From Dicyema japonicum (lineage: Eukaryota; Dicyemida; Rhombozoa; Dicyemidae), in the NCBI GenBank assembly GCA_011109175.1, contig RDEW01000042.1:68504-132503 (forward strand): a DNA stretch of 64,000 bases, given 5' to 3'. The position numbers and the translations under genes are program-made. The notes under the pieces were generated by a model. That model did not search any database. It was not told the DNA's origin and saw nothing but the letters and a program-made list of their open reading frames with translations. How positions within the stretch are numbered: position 1 is the first letter of the stretch; each line of letters opens with the position of its first letter. Shown here in pieces: positions 42,392-53,144 of the stretch.

Positions 42392-42539
42392 ACAATTATG
42401 TGTTCAATTTCTTAATTTTAATTATTACTCTCCCGTCATTCTCACCTTTATCACTGCTTGACCAATTCTAATAATCTGCAGGATTTCTAACACTGTAGTC
42501 GGTGACTACGTGCTCTTCTCCTGTATCCTACATCGAGAG

Positions 42540-43555
42540 ATCGAAATCTCGTTCACTTGATAATAAGCAGATACTTGATTCTCTTTTCCTGTTCCTTCTC
42601 GGACTCGTGAAACGCGGTGAAAAATTCAATATGGCTTGGTTCTCTATACAGAGAAGCATCGCATGCCAATCTAGACGAAATTGGAGGACTTTGGATAAGT
42701 CTGATGAAGGACAAGTTAGTTTAACGAGAGATATCTCAGAATAATAAAGTTTAGGAAAATCTCCGATTTGTCCCGAGAACAGACCTCATCGAGAAGGGGA
42801 TAGTGAAATTTAACATAAAAACAAGCAATTGAAAAAAGTTAAATAATCCTTATTATTAATAACAACCACATACAGCATCAAACATATAGTAATTTTCCCC
42901 CAATGCACATGACCGGGAGTCGAATTCAAAATCAGTAAGGATCAAGCCTATAGAAATGATAGACTCTTCATTCAATCCACACACGTTAGAAAGATAAAGC
43001 TGAAGGAAGGAATTTATAATAAGGCGTTCCTTCCTTCAAGTGATCTTTCAATTTTTATTTCTTTTAAATTCTTATTTTATAATCTCGTTTAGCATCAAGT
43101 TTAAGTCTGGCTTACTTATTGAAGGATTACCGCTTTAAGAGAAAGAAAGAGTCCTCAACTATGTGATCCAATTCCCAAGGTCAGAGTTGGACTCATCAAT
43201 TACAATCATCACGTCCATCCGTATCCGACATTGTGGGAACCCTCCAATGTAGTGAGGAAGAAAAAAATTCTTTTTGTTTGTCGAACAGGTACTGAGTGTC
43301 TTGACGAACAGATGGAAAGAAGATTAATAAAAATCAATTCTTGTAGAGAAGGGCCCAAAAGATTTGGTCTCTTACAATCATCTTATTTTTGACCTAAAAC
43401 TTTGTAAATATCGATAGAATCAGTTAATGGAGTTGTTTAATGATAGGTCCTCCGATTTAGACATAAATAATGTCACGAAATATTCAAAATCAGAAAAAAA
43501 AGTCAGATAAATTTAGATCTAATCGCTATCTAATAGTGGACGAACTCTCATCCTG
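42540..43555. other. Intergenic DNA, no gene recognised
   Basis: Holds an 80-codon frame ending at 42744 (MTTCSSPVSYIERSKSRSLD...) that overlaps the duplicated DHX8 flank at its start. I do not recognise it. The rest is stop-dense. Confidence 0.4.
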
Positions 43556-43559
43556 TAAA

Positions 43560-45785
43560 AAGTTAACTGTCAGCTAATCCCAATCCCTTTCTCCACATGC
43601 AAGTCGACTCTATTCCATAATAATATTAAACAAATATAAATATAGATTACACAACAATTATTGTGAAATGTATTATTTAAAAAAACTGTAATAATTACCT
43701 GAATATGTACACCACGGTAAAAATGGGTTAGTGTTAAACCAAAACTAACTTTTAATTTCTTTATTTTAATTATCACGTTATCCTGATGCCTTCCGCCAAA
43801 ATCCTAATTCTTTCACGGTGCTCCTCCCTAGTACCTAAACAAGCACGTACTGGGCGGCTGACTGTATTTGCAGGGCCACCTTCCCGCATGCAGGAGTTTT
43901 GTTTAATGAGGGCCTCCAGAGTAGTCGGTCCGGTTCTGTGTCTCCCACAAGACCACCGCTCCGTCATTCTGAAAGTCTTCTTTTGAACGTCTCGATTTTC
44001 TTAGTGTTCGTCCATGATAATGAAGGTCCCCACGAAGCATACGCGTACGAGAAGCATGGTTCGATGTATTGCTTGTAAATGTTCATCAAGACCGGGTGGG
44101 TACCTGTCTTCCATATTCCAGATAAACATTTTAATACATTGATCCTCTTCTCGCACTTCAGAACAATGTTTGCCACGTGTGGTGACAAACATAAGTGCGT
44201 ATCCAGTGTCACGCCCAGGATCTTCTGACATTTACTGAAAGGGATTTCATCGTCGTCCAATTTTAACTTGACAGTCATCTTCCCCAACCTTTTGTCTGAA
44301 GTAAACATGGACGTGACCGACTTTCTGAATTTTATCGTGAGTCGGTTTTTTATTACCCAGGCGGTCCAGGTTTTTTTTAACAAGGTTTTTGATTTTTGTA
44401 TGTAAAATATCAACCGACATTATAAACTAGTTAATTTGTCATGTTAAATTTATATTAAAATTATTAACATATCGGCCTTACAACGGAAAGTAATTCCTGA
44501 CCATAGGTTCGTACATTAATGGTTGATGATGATAAATCAACCAACATTATAATGATTAAAATTGAATAATTTAAAAATATATTTAAATTGTGAACATTCC
44601 CCGTATTAATGAATGTAACTCCTAAGTAATCGGTCCCACATTAATTGCAAATTGATAATGAGAGAACCAAAGACCTTTAAATAGAAAATAACAGGCATAA
44701 TGAAATGTTAACTAATTAAAGTAATATTTACATGTAGTCAATAGTGGAACCTCAGTCGCAACATTAAATGTCATATAGAATGATATTAGCACGTTACAAT
44801 TATAAATATAAGTTTATTATTTGAGTGATATTAAACATGTTGAATATATAAATTCAACGGAAAATAGTGGAGGTTCACATGATAAATGTAGAAGGTCCTA
44901 ACGAGTCTTCTCTATTTGTACTTAATGACGGTAATTGATCCGCTACGAAATTGCTGATCTAAACATAGACAATTGAAGGCTGCATCTTAAAAACAACCAC
45001 AGACAATTTATATAAATAACCATCGACATTTGAATGTTATGTATTTCTGGCATTCTAAATATATTGAAGCAATTAATGTTTAAATATCGAGTTTGTAGTA
45101 ATTACACAGTAATTACTTTACAGGACTCAAACAACAAATGGTTGATATTACAAATCTACGCAAATATAACAAGGTTTCTGACTTTTTTGTAAAATATTAA
45201 CCGAGGTTTTATTAAGAAAATAGTATTAAATTTATATAAAGTATAACGTATCGGCCTTACGACGAGAATTATGAAGGTAATTCTTGATAAAAGGCTAGGA
45301 CATTAAGAGTTGATAAATCGACAGACATTATAGTTGATTTATGCTATAAAATTTTGTATGTAATTATTACAATTTACTAATATGCCGGGAATTATGATGT
45401 AATTACTCTTACATGTTGGTATATAAAACCACCCGACATTGATTATTTATAAAAATGTATTAATTTAATTATTTTGAAGTTGTATTATAAATTTTGAGCA
45501 TACGTCATCCATAAATTTACTCGAGAATAATTTGATATTGATGAGTTCTAATAATAATTGATTTTATCCATCAGTTTTATCTACCAGTCCGTGAACGGAT
45601 GCTGGCTCTTCCTTCCATAGCGACCATCTAATTGATTGAACAGTAATAGACATTGTGAGTTAGTGCAGTACAGTTGTACGCCAAAATATATTTATATTCT
45701 TTAGAATGTTGATTAGTCCACGTTTCTCGTGTTTGTTACTTTAATTAAATTAATATTGATTGGTATAATTGAATTGTGAATCCAT
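43560..45785. repeat. AT-rich satellite-like region, locus 1 (interrupted by a LINE)
   Basis: Apart from the LINE at 43773-44413, this region is made of degenerate units with words such as ATATCGGCCTTAC (44470 and 45248), GTAATTAC, ACATTAATGGTTGAT and CGACATTA. The block near 43600-43710 matches 53510-53600. The block ACTCAAACAACAAATGGTTGAT (about 45125) matches 58317. The end ATATATTTATATTCT through TTGATTAGTCCACGTTT (45690-45725) matches 54655-54705. No coding capacity. Confidence 0.6.
43773..44413 (-). pseudogene. LINE family A C-terminal half
   Basis: Two minus frames. The first (44413-43964) includes LDDDEIPFSKCQKILGVTLD, THLCLSPHVANIVLKCEKRI and NIYKQYIEPCFSYAYASWGP. The second (43967-43773) has MTERWSCGRHRTGPTTLEAL, IKQNSCMREGGPANTVSRPV and GTREEHRERIRILAEGIRIT before TAA. 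This is the best-preserved C-terminus of the family and shows what the fragments at 15482, 30985 and 47060 come from. Its 5' end is truncated in satellite DNA: MIFYIQKSKTLL at the start is read from the repeat. Confidence 0.85.
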
Positions 45786-45789
45786 TTAA

Positions 45790-46440
45790 TTTTTGTTCGA
45801 AAAACCAAAGTTTATTTAAACTAAAAAATCAACAGTTAACAATTGATGGCTGCTTTCATAATTAAGAACGCATTCCCTTGACGATTTGCAAGGAGATGCG
45901 CTCAATAAGCCAGCTAATTTTCCCTCTTATCGTTTTTCGAGAGAGTTGATCTTGTTTAGCAGGGTAAGTGACCTGCTTCCAATGATTCCTGTCGTTTCTA
46001 CTGCCATTGGTTCGAAGATGAATTTTCCTCCAAGACATGCGTATTTTTTATCTTTATATCCATTTAATTGATAATTAGTGGATATTGTTTTAACTAAGTT
46101 TTATGGATGTACATTGAATGTATAAATATCTCATCTAACAGGTTTTGGAAAGTATGTCTATAGAACAAATTAATTGATGAATTTTTAAGCAGCTAATTAT
46201 AATATAGATGTGCAACAATAATGTAAGAAATTTACATTAAGGGTGAAACAAGAATTCTTAAGATTTAAATGGCTATCCAGAGTGTCCCGAACAATAATCA
46301 AAAATTAGCCCTGAGGACGAACAGCTAGCACTTGTAAATGTGGAGGATAGGCATCCTATTTGTGATGTTTCTACATGTTTTTGGGGTTCTAAGGCATAGA
46401 AGTATCCAAATTTATTTAGCAAAAACTGCTTACTTTTTCA
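45790..46440. other. Intergenic DNA with a short dispersed repeat
   Basis: 45848-45900 (GCTGCTTTCATAATTAAG, CATTCCCTTGACGATTTG) resembles 345-425 and 57465-57530. An open frame of 61 codons follows it (LNKPANFPSYRFSRELILFS). Nothing else recognised. Confidence 0.45.
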
Positions 46441-46444
46441 ATTG

Positions 46445-46717
46445 CTATCTGTGCAGGTAATGTTGGATCTGACAGGTAAGTTTACAATCAGCGTTGATGG
46501 AAGAAAGGAAAGCCGACCATTTTCCTGTGTGGAAGAAGAGAGCCAAGAAATATGGAATCTTAACCAGTGATGTTAATTTTCTTGCGAGAAAAGCAGATCT
46601 CGTTGATAGCGATTGAGAAATATTGTCTTTCAAGCATGTCACTTTTATAATGTCACATTCGCAAGGATTTGACTGTAGTAAAGTCCAGGAGAGTGTTAAC
46701 CTCACTTCTATCGTCAC
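46445..46717 (-). CDS. Hypothetical ORF of 90 codons
   Basis: Minus frame MTIEVRLTLSWTLLQSNPCE ... SSINADCKLTCQIQHYLHR, with a fairly even composition and several Cys. No family recognised and no supporting splice or promoter signals. Could be an exon, a transposon piece or chance. Confidence 0.2.
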   Translation of the reverse strand: MTIEVRLTLSWTLLQSNPCECDIIKVTCLKDNISQSLSTRSAFLARKLTSLVKIPYFLALFFHTGKWSAFLSSINADCKLTCQIQHYLHR

Positions 46718-47059
46718 AGTTTTCCATTCTCATCCAGTAATAGGTACTACAAATGAAAAAAATACATATACTACGGAAGATTTAAAATTACTTACAAGGT
46801 GAATAGTGAAGGTCCTGACGTGTATCCTTGATGAACACCGTTCTGAACATGAGAGATTGCTAATAAATCCTAATTAATAAGTAAAAGATGAGAAGAAATG
46901 TGCAGTAGGAAACAGTGTTGTGAACCTCTGCTAGGGATTATTAAATGGGAAAATGGTCGAAAATTTGCACCAAAACTAACAAATGTATTCTTCCATGTTT
47001 GTTTCTTTATATACTAATATGTTTTCTATATTATTTATTTAAACACCTCAGACCACGGT

Positions 47060-47400
47060 AAAAATTGAAACTAACTATCACGTGATCCCCATATGTTCGA
47101 ATAAAGTCCTCATCTTGCCCGATCCCACACATGTACGTTGCCTTGAGTCATCCCAGAATCTAGCCGCATGAGGGCTTCCAGCGGAGTCGGTCTGATCCAT
47201 GTTCCCTACGAGTCCATCGCTCCTGTAATTCTGAACGCCCTCTTAAGCATTTCCTACACTTTTCTTTCATTTGTATATAGATGGAGGGTCCCACGAAGCA
47301 CATGCATATGAGATATATGGCTCGATTTACTGCTTGTATATGTTCTTCAGTACTGTGTGGGTACCGACTTTCCATATTCCAGATAAGGTCTTTAGAATAT
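47060..47400 (-). pseudogene. LINE family A C-terminal fragment
   Basis: Minus text SGIWKVGTHTVLKNIYKQ, IEPYISYAYAS, GNMDQTDSAGSPHAARFWD and RTCVGSGKMRT, then GIT and the 3' region with TAGTTTCAATTTTTACCG. This follows the same order as 43773-44413. Confidence 0.75.
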
Positions 47401-47454
47401 TTATTTATTTTATTAACCCAGAAATCACGAGAAATAGCATAAAAGTTATCGTCT

Positions 47455-47900
47455 ATTTAAGTGATCCCGGTGTCCATACCGGTCTGCAGTACTCATCAGC
47501 TTTCCATACGTTCCACGCTCTCTCATCGGGACCTAGACGATGCTGTATGCCGGAATTTTTGTAAAGATTTGCTAGTGTCATCTAACCGTCATCGACGTAC
47601 CTTTTTTTGTCGGCAGCGTTTTCCGAGAGCGGTACCTGGCTCAACGCCATTTCCAATGGAGTTTTGGGTACCTTTTGGATGATGAATGCGTCCGTATTGG
47701 AATCTCATTACGACTGGAATTAAAATTCTGTTTTCCACATACGTGCGATGCGGAGACCAGATCAACTATATTGGTCTACACCCTCTCTCCTGCAGGCAGA
47801 TTTCCCAGACACATGGAATTGAACGAAGTCGTTAGGAGAGCTTTAGACGCCACCGGACATCCCTGCATGCTTTAACCAGTCGGCCTTAAAAGTAGAGTGG
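47455..47900 (+). pseudogene. Restriction-like endonuclease domain of a LINE, partial
   Basis: LDDECVRIGISLRLELKFCF, PHTCDAETRS, LSPAGRFPRHMELNEVVRRA and LDATGHPCML correspond block by block to the minus-strand copy at 50233-51010 (LDDDCIRIGIAQRLGADVCV ... RHAAMNNIVMRALEAANFP). The upstream SGTWLNAI also fits. The catalytic PD...D part is not present. It lies downstream of a minus-strand LINE tail, and orientation differs from the other copy. Confidence 0.7.
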
Positions 47901-48307
47901 TTGCAGTGGTTATTCGGTTGGTGTTCATTGGTTCGTTTCTGATTCTGATTAGCAAAGTTTTTTATAAAGAAAAACCTCATAAGAGGCACAAAAAATAGAT
48001 ATTCATTGATATCCCTACACACGGAAATCTTTAGTAAAAGGCGAAAGATTTATGCGATATGTGTAGAAAACAGAACAAATTTTTATTTTTAGAGTCGAGC
48101 TGAATTTATACTACATTATGATTTGATCTATTATTACTGAATGCTTTAAGATAAAGATATATTATCATAAAACCTATTTTGAATAAATATTATTTTATTA
48201 GCTGTATTAAATAATTATTATAAATTCTTAATTATACATGATTTTTATGTTCTTTCGTAATCCTTTACAATCAATTCTGATTTGAAAGACTCAAATTCCT
48301 ACTACGA

Positions 48308-48825
48308 TGCGATTACGCTTAAAAAATAGATTTATCCGACCAGTCCTCATGTACACCGCAGGTACTTGTGGAACATCAAAGAAAGACATTGAACAACTCG
48401 AGTCGTTTCACAGAGGAAACTAAGAAAATTCCTTGGATACTCTAAATTCTCAAACAATAAATTGTACAGACTGACTGATCGTGGACCAATAAGTCCGAAC
48501 GTAGTTGAAGCCCGCTGGCGCCTTTTTGGACATATTCTACGGATAGGTGAACAAAGAACAGTCAATGCCGTCGTGGAAGAATTTTTCGGTCATACTGAAT
48601 CTTGTCATTCAGAGGACGTCTAAGAAGTTGTCTTCCAACAATACCAGCGGATGATTATGCAGTGATCGGGGGCAGACTGATGGATGCAGACGATCTAAGA
48701 AATCAGGGGACGAACACGACAACGAAATGGATGGAGAAGACTAACGGAAAGAATAATCGAAAAACATTATACAAGCGAAACCATAAACAGTGTTTACTGG
48801 TAACGCGGATGTACTTAAACTAACT
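48308..48825 (+). pseudogene. LINE C-terminal domain
   Basis: FIRPVLMYTAGTCGTSKKDI, EQLESFHRG, then after one shift RKLRKFLGYSKFSNNKLYRL, TDRGPISPNVVEARWRLFGH and ILRIGEQRTVNAVVEEFF, then after another shift SFRGRLRSCLPTIPADDYAV and RLMDADDLRNQ. W-LFGH-LR and RGR-R--LP are the hallmarks shared with 16849-17178. The tail ends VTRMYLN before TAA near 48820. Confidence 0.8.
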
Positions 48826-48956
48826 AACTCGTATTCCTTTAATAAATATATTTTACTCCCAACTTTATCAACATGTAGGTGACTGAAGTTATCCATGGTC
48901 TGCCTGTCATAGCATTCACAGATATCTTATGATTTCCTCATTGTATGTAGTCAGTC

Positions 48957-49020
48957 TCCTATGGGAAGAGAGTGAGACAACGAGTATGTGAGTCAGTCTC
49001 CTATGGGAAGAGAGTCAGTC
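48957..49020. repeat. Short direct repeat
   Basis: AGTCAGTCTCCTATGGGAAG and the following AGAGT occur twice, about 50 bp apart, with a different spacer between them. Confidence 0.8.
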
Positions 49021-49309
49021 CTAATGACCCTTGGGGCAACGATTCTAATTCTTCTATCTAAGTGGTGTATTTTTTGCCAATAACGAGTCATATGTCACTG
49101 TTAATATCGAAGTTTTTAGTTTTTGGTAATTGTCGATTTTATGGCTGAATGTAGATTTTCTACGCGTTCTTAGAAGGTCTGAATTGGTTCTACACATGTG
49201 CCTTTGGTTAGTGAATCTGAGTAGTTGAAAAGTAAGGGTGATTAGCTCTGAGTGATTGTTAGTTATACTATACTTTCCACATTTATAAGTGATTGTCGAT
49301 GACTGGATC

Positions 49310-49860
49310 TTTTTTAATATATTTAGTTAAGTAACCCCTGCCTCACTAACTTCAAGGAGACCAGGGTGTATTAAGTATGACTTAGCAAAAGCAATCACTC
49401 TCATAGATCGGACTACATTGCATAGACTAATACCGTCTAATTCAAGACATTCAAACTGATAATTAACTGTCAACTCGAAGATGTTGCAAAAGGAACAGAG
49501 GACATCTTTTACATCATTTAGTTTACGTAAGTCGGTAGAGAGGGTTACCCAAATGTCCCTCCTAAGAGAGGTTTAGTTAAGAGAAAATTTTGTCAAAGAA
49601 TAAGTAAGGCTAAGGTTGAATTATTTTCGTTTTATTGTGGAGAGGGTTAATGAGGACTCCAAGTGAGATGTGATATTCAGTTTGAAATCATCAGATATAC
49701 GTTTTATGTAATTCTGAACAATACCTCATCCTATTTCAAAATTCATATATTTGGATGATGAGGGTTCGTTATTGTGGGAATATTTCTGAGTTGAAAATTG
49801 AAGTGTTACTGATCCCCGAGGAACTCCGTTAGAAGGTAGCAAAACGAGACATTTGAGAGT
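49310..49860 (-). pseudogene. LINE family 4 reverse transcriptase and C-terminus
   Basis: Minus text begins LPSNGVPRGSV (49850-49820), the GVPQGS block of reverse transcriptases. It continues KRISDDFKLNITSHLESSL, RRDIWVTLSTDLRKLNDV, FECLELDGISLCNVVRSMRV and ends PGLLEVSEAGVT. The catalytic YADD box that should follow GVPRGS is not readable. Related ends are at 29950-30540 (minus) and 59796-60030 (plus). Confidence 0.6.
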
Positions 49861-50232
49861 ATAAACAAGTTTTACCTAGACTGTAAAATTATATCCGAAA
49901 AGAATAAATAGAAAAGGACTAAATTTTGTTGGAATAGACCACATGGTCGAATACTTTATTTCGGAAGAGGATAGCCGGAACAGTTTAGATGGAAGAGGAT
50001 ATACTGAAACCATCAACTTTATATTGTGTCATGTGGATATGTAAAGGATAAAAGTAATGCTGACCTTTAAGTAAAGTTTAAAGATATTTTCAAAAATAAG
50101 GATAAGAAAGATATTTTTGAGATCAAATTGAAGCTAAGGACTATGAGAGCAGATCTCTATTTAATATAAATTTGCATTTTTTATATATTTTTTTTTTAAA
50201 TCAAAAATTTATTAACAATAAAATATTATTTA

Positions 50233-51010
50233 TTAACTATGGGGGAGAGCGGCTGCTGACATCACGGAGTAAGCGTTTCCGCGAATAACAGCGATACCAA
50301 TTCTTTGCCTCAGCCAGACCGCTTCCCGCACGTCTTTCTTGCGGTGGGCCAATTTTCCCCCGATTTCCTTTAGGAAAGAGGCTGTAATACTTCCAGCCGC
50401 ACCAGACGTCTCGATTGCTATCGGTACAAAACGGTAGCGGTCTCCAATTTCGCCATATTTTTTTAATCTTGATTTTCTCGGCCAGATCGGCTGCCGATCC
50501 AGCAGACTGCGCCGAGCTGAGCATCATCGAGTTCGAGAAAGTATCCACAACAGTGCAGTCCCATACGAGCGATTTTTCCCTCAGTGAACGGAAAGATAGT
50601 TAACCCATCCGGTCTTTTCCCATCTCCGCGGTACAATCCCACAGGCTCCAGTACTGCCGGAAAGTTTGCCGCTTCAAGAGCTCGCATGACAATGTTGTTC
50701 ATAGCAGCATGGCGGAGTGCTCTACCCGCACTCCTTTTGCACGAGAGCGGGTGCAGCCCTTTTGACATCAACGATCCCTCCACAGCGACATTGGTGTTCG
50801 ACGCAAACATCAGCTCCCAGGCGTTGTGCGATTCCAATCCGAATACAGTCATCGTCCAATAAGGTCCCCAGGGAGGAAGACGGGAGTGGTTGGCGGCGGA
50901 CACGAGGCATGCAAGATGATGCTGGTTGGCCTCAGACTTTAGCACGTCGAAGATATTCTTGGAGTAAATATCATCCCAGTCACGTTGCCTCGAAGGATCG
51001 TTCGCATATC
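50233..51010 (-). pseudogene. Restriction-like endonuclease (PD-(D/E)XK) domain of a LINE
   Basis: Blocks in order on the minus strand: RDWDDIYSKNIFDVLKSEAN; LGTLLDDDCIRIGIAQRLGA; HQCRCGGIVDVK (Cys pair); GLHPLSCKRSAGRALRHAAM (His and Cys of a CCHC-type knuckle, then RH); EPVGLYRGDGKRPDGLTIFP (PD motif); KSLVWDCTVVDTFS (catalytic Asp); GSAADLAEKIKIKKYGEIGD; YRFVPIAIETSGAAGSITAS; and QRIGIAVIRGNAYSVMSAAA before TAA. This layout is that of a widespread animal retroelement-linked domain with the restriction-like nuclease of R2/CRE-type LINEs. Three of its frame breaks are each one A too many in an A-run. No reverse transcriptase lies upstream. Confidence 0.75.
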
Positions 51011-51099
51011 CAAACCAGTTTCACACCATTCGCAACAATTTTTATATTAATATTAGATTGAAACAAATTCGTGACCACGAGGCAGCTCACTTAATTAGA

Positions 51100-51640
51100 A
51101 AAATGAAAATTTTACTTTATAAAATAGTATTTAATGGTAGTTTTTGGATCAAATGGATGTATGGAGTCGATCTTTATGAAATTATTTTCGGATGACATAT
51201 ATTCATGAACATTTATTGTAAGTTTAATGACATTAGAACTTATGAATTTATTTATTTTTCATTAATTTCATATTTATTTACATCTATTATTTTATTAAAA
51301 GTTTATAAATTCTAAAGAAGATCTCATTGAGAGCATTTCCTTCTTACGATTTTAACATTAACATTTGAAGTGCTATTGGATCAGTTAGTTGTTCTCGGAT
51401 TTTAATGGAATGCTGGGGATTACAAGGTTCACCAAATTTCCACATATAAGGCTTCTCTTAGGAATTTAGATCAACAAGTTTTTGATAAGTATGTAGTCTA
51501 AGAGCAAAAGCGTTTGTCAGCTATTCATTTTCACTCAATCGTCACTATTATTTTGAATCTTTCTCGTTATATCCTGCAACATGATAGCTTCATCAGCCAC
51601 CTTTATTTTATTCGTTAACCCAAGGCTTACAATCTGGGTA
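51100..51640. other. Intergenic DNA, nothing recognised
   Basis: AT-rich with no open frame of note. Confidence 0.45.
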
Positions 51641-51649
51641 ATCCCAGCG

Positions 51650-51885
51650 AAACCAATAACAACTAATTAATCTAAACAAAGATCCCAAAGGAGAACGTCT
51701 GCTTGTGATAACAAAATCCATACTCCAATAGTCTATTACAGGCTTCCGTTTCCGAAGAGAAGTGGAGAAGTAGGTACGCCTTCAATTTTCATCACACGTC
51801 CTACCGTTGCCGACATCACTACATTTTCGCGGAAGAGTTTTCATAATGGTAATCTTCACCAGTGGAGTTGGTCAGGAAGATGGTA
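51650..51885 (+). repeat. Dispersed repeat R, copy 2
   Basis: CAACTAATTAATCTAAACAA, then TTTTCATCACACGTCCTACC, GACATCACTACATTTTCGC and GGTAATCTTCACCAGTGGA match copy 1 (40840-41105) in order. The upstream part of copy 1, next to a reverse transcriptase, is included. Confidence 0.6.
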
Positions 51886-52029
51886 TGTTATGCTTTAGTG
51901 TTCTATTAAAGAGAACTCATGATATTAACACATTCATTACCAGTGATTTAAAAAATCCCCATATTTTAGTTCGTCCTTTAAAATCTGCCGCAATTCTCAG
52001 AAACCGAAAACACTTTATTCAAACAGAAA

Positions 52030-52160
52030 TTAGGAATTAGTTCAAGGGAAATTTAAACGCGGCCTAGACACTTCCGATGCACCCCATCTCCATTATTAAT
52101 CTCGTCCTTGCGTCGGATCTCATGAATCCTCTGAACGCCAAAGCTAGTAAGCCCATCTCC
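52030..52160 (-). repeat. LINE family B 3' fragment
   Basis: GCGGCCTAGACACTTCCGAT and the next 60 bases match 20725-20820 at the C-terminal end of the nested LINE in the second hAT element. Confidence 0.65.
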
Positions 52161-52169
52161 AGTTAGTTC

Positions 52170-52470
52170 TCCCTTAGTAGGTTTCTTCCCCAGTATGTCC
52201 TTCCACAATAGTCTCAAGCCGCCTTGTAGAGACCAATGACGTGGTTAGAACCCAATTCGAATGTAGGGAACAATTGATGTAATATGTTTTTTCACCTTGA
52301 TGAGAATCCCTCCTTCGTTCTTGTGAATATGTCCATTCGACTTGTGATATGTTTCTCCACCTTGTATTAGTTAACATCGTTTGTCACTTCGCCTTGAGGA
52401 GATTCCCTCGTAGTGCAATTGGTTCCTTCGTCTTGTAATATGGCCCCTTGTATGTGCATCTTCGCATGAA
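52170..52470 (-). repeat. Coding-like repeat shared with 14869-15189
   Basis: Same order of words as 14869-15189 (CCAATTCGAATGTAGG, CCTTCGTTCTTGT, CATTCGACTTGT, CATCTTCG). The minus frame here contains KVEKHITSRMDIFTRTKEGF. Function unknown. Confidence 0.45.
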
Positions 52471-52659
52471 AGTAGCACCAATTGCACCATGGAACCGTTG
52501 CAACTCTCAAAGTTCGTTCGGCAACCTTTTATCCCAACAAATATATCCCTACCTTATCATGTTTTAGGATCCAATTTGGAATTCTTATCTTCGATAAGAC
52601 TTATAGTGCGTATTTCTATTTAAAACAGAAATATATACACAAAAATCTATGTTTTATAC

Positions 52660-52935
52660 TTCCAGAAGGAAAGATGATCCGTCGCGGACATCACTTTAAA
52701 CTTCAGCAGAAGACTATTCATAGTGGATAATCTTCACAAGAGGATTTTTTAAGGGAGATTGTAGGAAGATCCCTTTCAACTACTGATCACGCCAGAAAAA
52801 ATTGTCGCCTCACGGGTGGGATCTGCTTGACTAGAATTGACCTTCGCAGAAAACTCCATCTATCGATTTCGATCACAAGACCTTCAGATCTGATGTCATC
52901 AGACTTTGCGTTCAGCCAGAAGGTACAGAACAACC
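52660..52935 (+). repeat. Dispersed repeat R, copy 3
   Basis: Shares GACATCACTTTAAA, GATAATCTTCACAAG, GGAAGATCCCTTTCAAC, CTCACGGGTGGGATCTG and AGAATTGACCTT with copy 4 at 55290-55590. A 78-codon plus frame crosses it (RRKLHLSISITRPSDLMSSD). Confidence 0.6.
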
Positions 52936-53144
52936 CCATCCCAATAAAACCCCGGCTTCACATAGTATTGTTCTTGCTTGTCCAAAATTATAGAAGTTTT
53001 TGGTTATTTTTTGGACTCCGTTCTAGCATATGGAAAACTTATAGAAATGAGATCAGAACTTAAAAGATTTCAGTCCAAGATTACGTAGTTAAAAAAGTGA
53101 AAAATAATGTCCTCAGCTAAATAAATAATCAAAGACAGACGAGG

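Noticed and set aside
42501-42744. 80-codon plus ORF as a gene
   Set aside because: Its first part overlaps the duplicated DHX8 3' flank and the rest has no recognisable feature.
50415-51061. Plus-strand ORFs at 50.4-51.1 kb
   Set aside because: They lie opposite the conserved nuclease domain and have no resemblance to known proteins.
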